From positions 21,702-27,206 of the forward strand of contig JABMDE010000047.1 in assembly GCA_015904055.1 (NCBI GenBank): DNA of 5,505 nucleotides, written 5' to 3'. Made by a program: the position numbers and the translations under genes. Each line of letters begins with the position of its first letter. Positions within the stretch are counted from its first letter, which is position 1. The DNA is from Nitrospira sp. Lineage in GTDB: Bacteria > Nitrospirota > Nitrospiria > Nitrospirales > Nitrospiraceae. Below are positions 4,866 to 5,505 of this stretch, one piece after another. The notes under the pieces are model-generated. The model made no database searches. It saw nothing but the letters and a program-made list of their open reading frames with translations, and had not been told where the DNA came from.

Positions 4866-5225
4866 ATGGCGACTTTCATCATCTCCGGCAGTCGAGGAAC
4901 AGACGATCCCACCATGGCAACCCTGCCACTCATGGCAGCGAAGACCGCGAAAGAACAAGGGCACGATGTGGTGTTGTGGCTGTGGAATGAAGCCGTCACA
5001 TTGGGGCGGAAAGGCGTGGCTGACCATGTGACCGGGGTGAACTTGACGCCGTTGAAAGACCTCCTGGCCGCTGTGCAGGCCGCGAATATTCCCATATGGG
5101 TCTGCGGCGCATGCGCTGTTGCGAGGCAGATCGGGGGAGCGGATCTGGTGGCCGGGGCTTCGATCAAAGGCATGCCGGATTACATCAAAGCTGTAGCCGA
5201 ACGAGACCGGAACGTAGCGTTCTGA
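4866..5225 (+). CDS. DsrE-family sulfur-relay-like protein
   Basis: A 119-residue soluble protein of normal DsrE/DsrF-like length with no signal peptide. It begins with a beta strand and Ser-Gly turn (ATFIISGSRGTDDP), then a helix (residues 16-31), HDVVLWLWNEAV (33-44), a helix with LKDLLAAVQAANIPIWVC (63-80), and a final KGMPDYIKAVAERD. Cys80 and Cys83 in CGACAVARQIGGAD occupy the place of the active cysteine of DsrE-type proteins, which carries sulfur as a persulfide between partner proteins in the cytoplasm. Many family members, however, have unknown partners. It is placed after a heptad repeat and 38 bases ahead of the last ORF. Beside a TsdA-like enzyme and a DUF2892 protein it probably belongs to cytoplasmic sulfane-sulfur handling; the substrate is unknown. 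Confidence 0.87.
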   Translation: MATFIISGSRGTDDPTMATLPLMAAKTAKEQGHDVVLWLWNEAVTLGRKGVADHVTGVNLTPLKDLLAAVQAANIPIWVCGACAVARQIGGADLVAGASIKGMPDYIKAVAERDRNVAF

Positions 5226-5263
5226 TCGGCACATTCAAATATGACAGACGAAAGAGGCTTGAT

Positions 5264-5505
5264 ATGGCGTCCGACAGAGACCCGATAGGGAAATCAAAAG
5301 ACCGCAAAGATCGACTGAGTGAGAACATGACGGACGAACGTGTGAACCGGGCAGGGCCAGTCGATGTCAATGGGCTGGAGGCCATTCCAACGGCGGTGCC
5401 TCGCGAAGGGGACGGGTATCAGTCGTCGCGCAAGGGAACCGTTGAGCCAGAGCCGAAACCTATGGGCGAACCGGGCTTCACTCTCACTGAAGACGATCTT
5501 CGAAG
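5264..5505 (+). CDS. Hypothetical protein, N-terminal part
   Basis: A frame open from ATG 5264 to the window edge (80 codons plus two bases), so its end is not seen. AGAGG (5253-5257) lies six bases before the ATG and supports this start. ATG 5327 is an in-frame alternative that would drop 21 residues. The visible part is hydrophilic, rich in Asp, Glu, Lys, Arg and Pro, with no signal peptide, membrane helix or cysteine; a proline-rich run EPEPKPMGEPGF precedes FTLTEDDLR at the edge. The composition suggests a disordered N-terminal region before a folded or helical part. I do not recognise a family. It follows DsrE on the same strand after 38 bases with no terminator between, so cotranscription is likely. 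Confidence 0.6.
   Translation, partial: MASDRDPIGKSKDRKDRLSENMTDERVNRAGPVDVNGLEAIPTAVPREGDGYQSSRKGTVEPEPKPMGEPGFTLTEDDLR

Overview
The window fits a chromosomal segment from a Nitrospira-like bacterium (phylum Nitrospirota). This is inference, resting on moderately GC-rich genes, a NiFe-hydrogenase maturation gene beside many c-type cytochromes, and intergenic patches of 7-nt repeats. No 16S or other phylogenetic marker is present, so related lineages remain possible. Every supported gene lies on the plus strand.

Left part (1-1799). The window opens inside hypE, whose product ends in the conserved C-terminal Pro-Arg-Ile-Cys needed for hydrogenase cyanide-ligand synthesis. About 500 bases without a confident gene follow; they hold one possible small AT-richer ORF (536-802). 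That ORF's stop overlaps a possible TTG start of a VIT1/CCC1-like five-helix membrane protein (820-1302). A patch of GTGAGGG heptads then leads into an OsmC/Ohr-family protein with both redox cysteines (1365-1799).

Middle (1800-2104). This intergenic region has two weak terminator-like hairpins, a short heptad patch, and a good -24/-12 (sigma-54 type) promoter candidate just upstream of the next gene.

Right part (2105-5505). A tightly spaced gene set follows: a membrane-anchored monoheme cytochrome c, a small DUF2892 (YgaP-like) membrane protein, a TsdA-type diheme thiosulfate dehydrogenase, a triheme cytochrome c without a credible start of its own, a DsrE-family protein with a Cys-X2-Cys motif, and a truncated charged hypothetical ORF. 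Taken together this looks like periplasmic thiosulfate/tetrathionate (or other sulfur-compound) electron transfer, with cytochromes as electron carriers and DsrE/DUF2892 partners handling sulfane sulfur. That pathway role is inferred from family membership.

The most notable point is the junction at about 3515-3560. The TsdA gene loses its usual C-terminal segment and runs into a stop, while the next cytochrome begins mid-domain in another frame, with no start codon, signal peptide or first CXXCH. This looks like an internal deletion joining two adjacent cytochrome genes, or an assembly or frameshift error. It could instead be an unusual overlapping arrangement.
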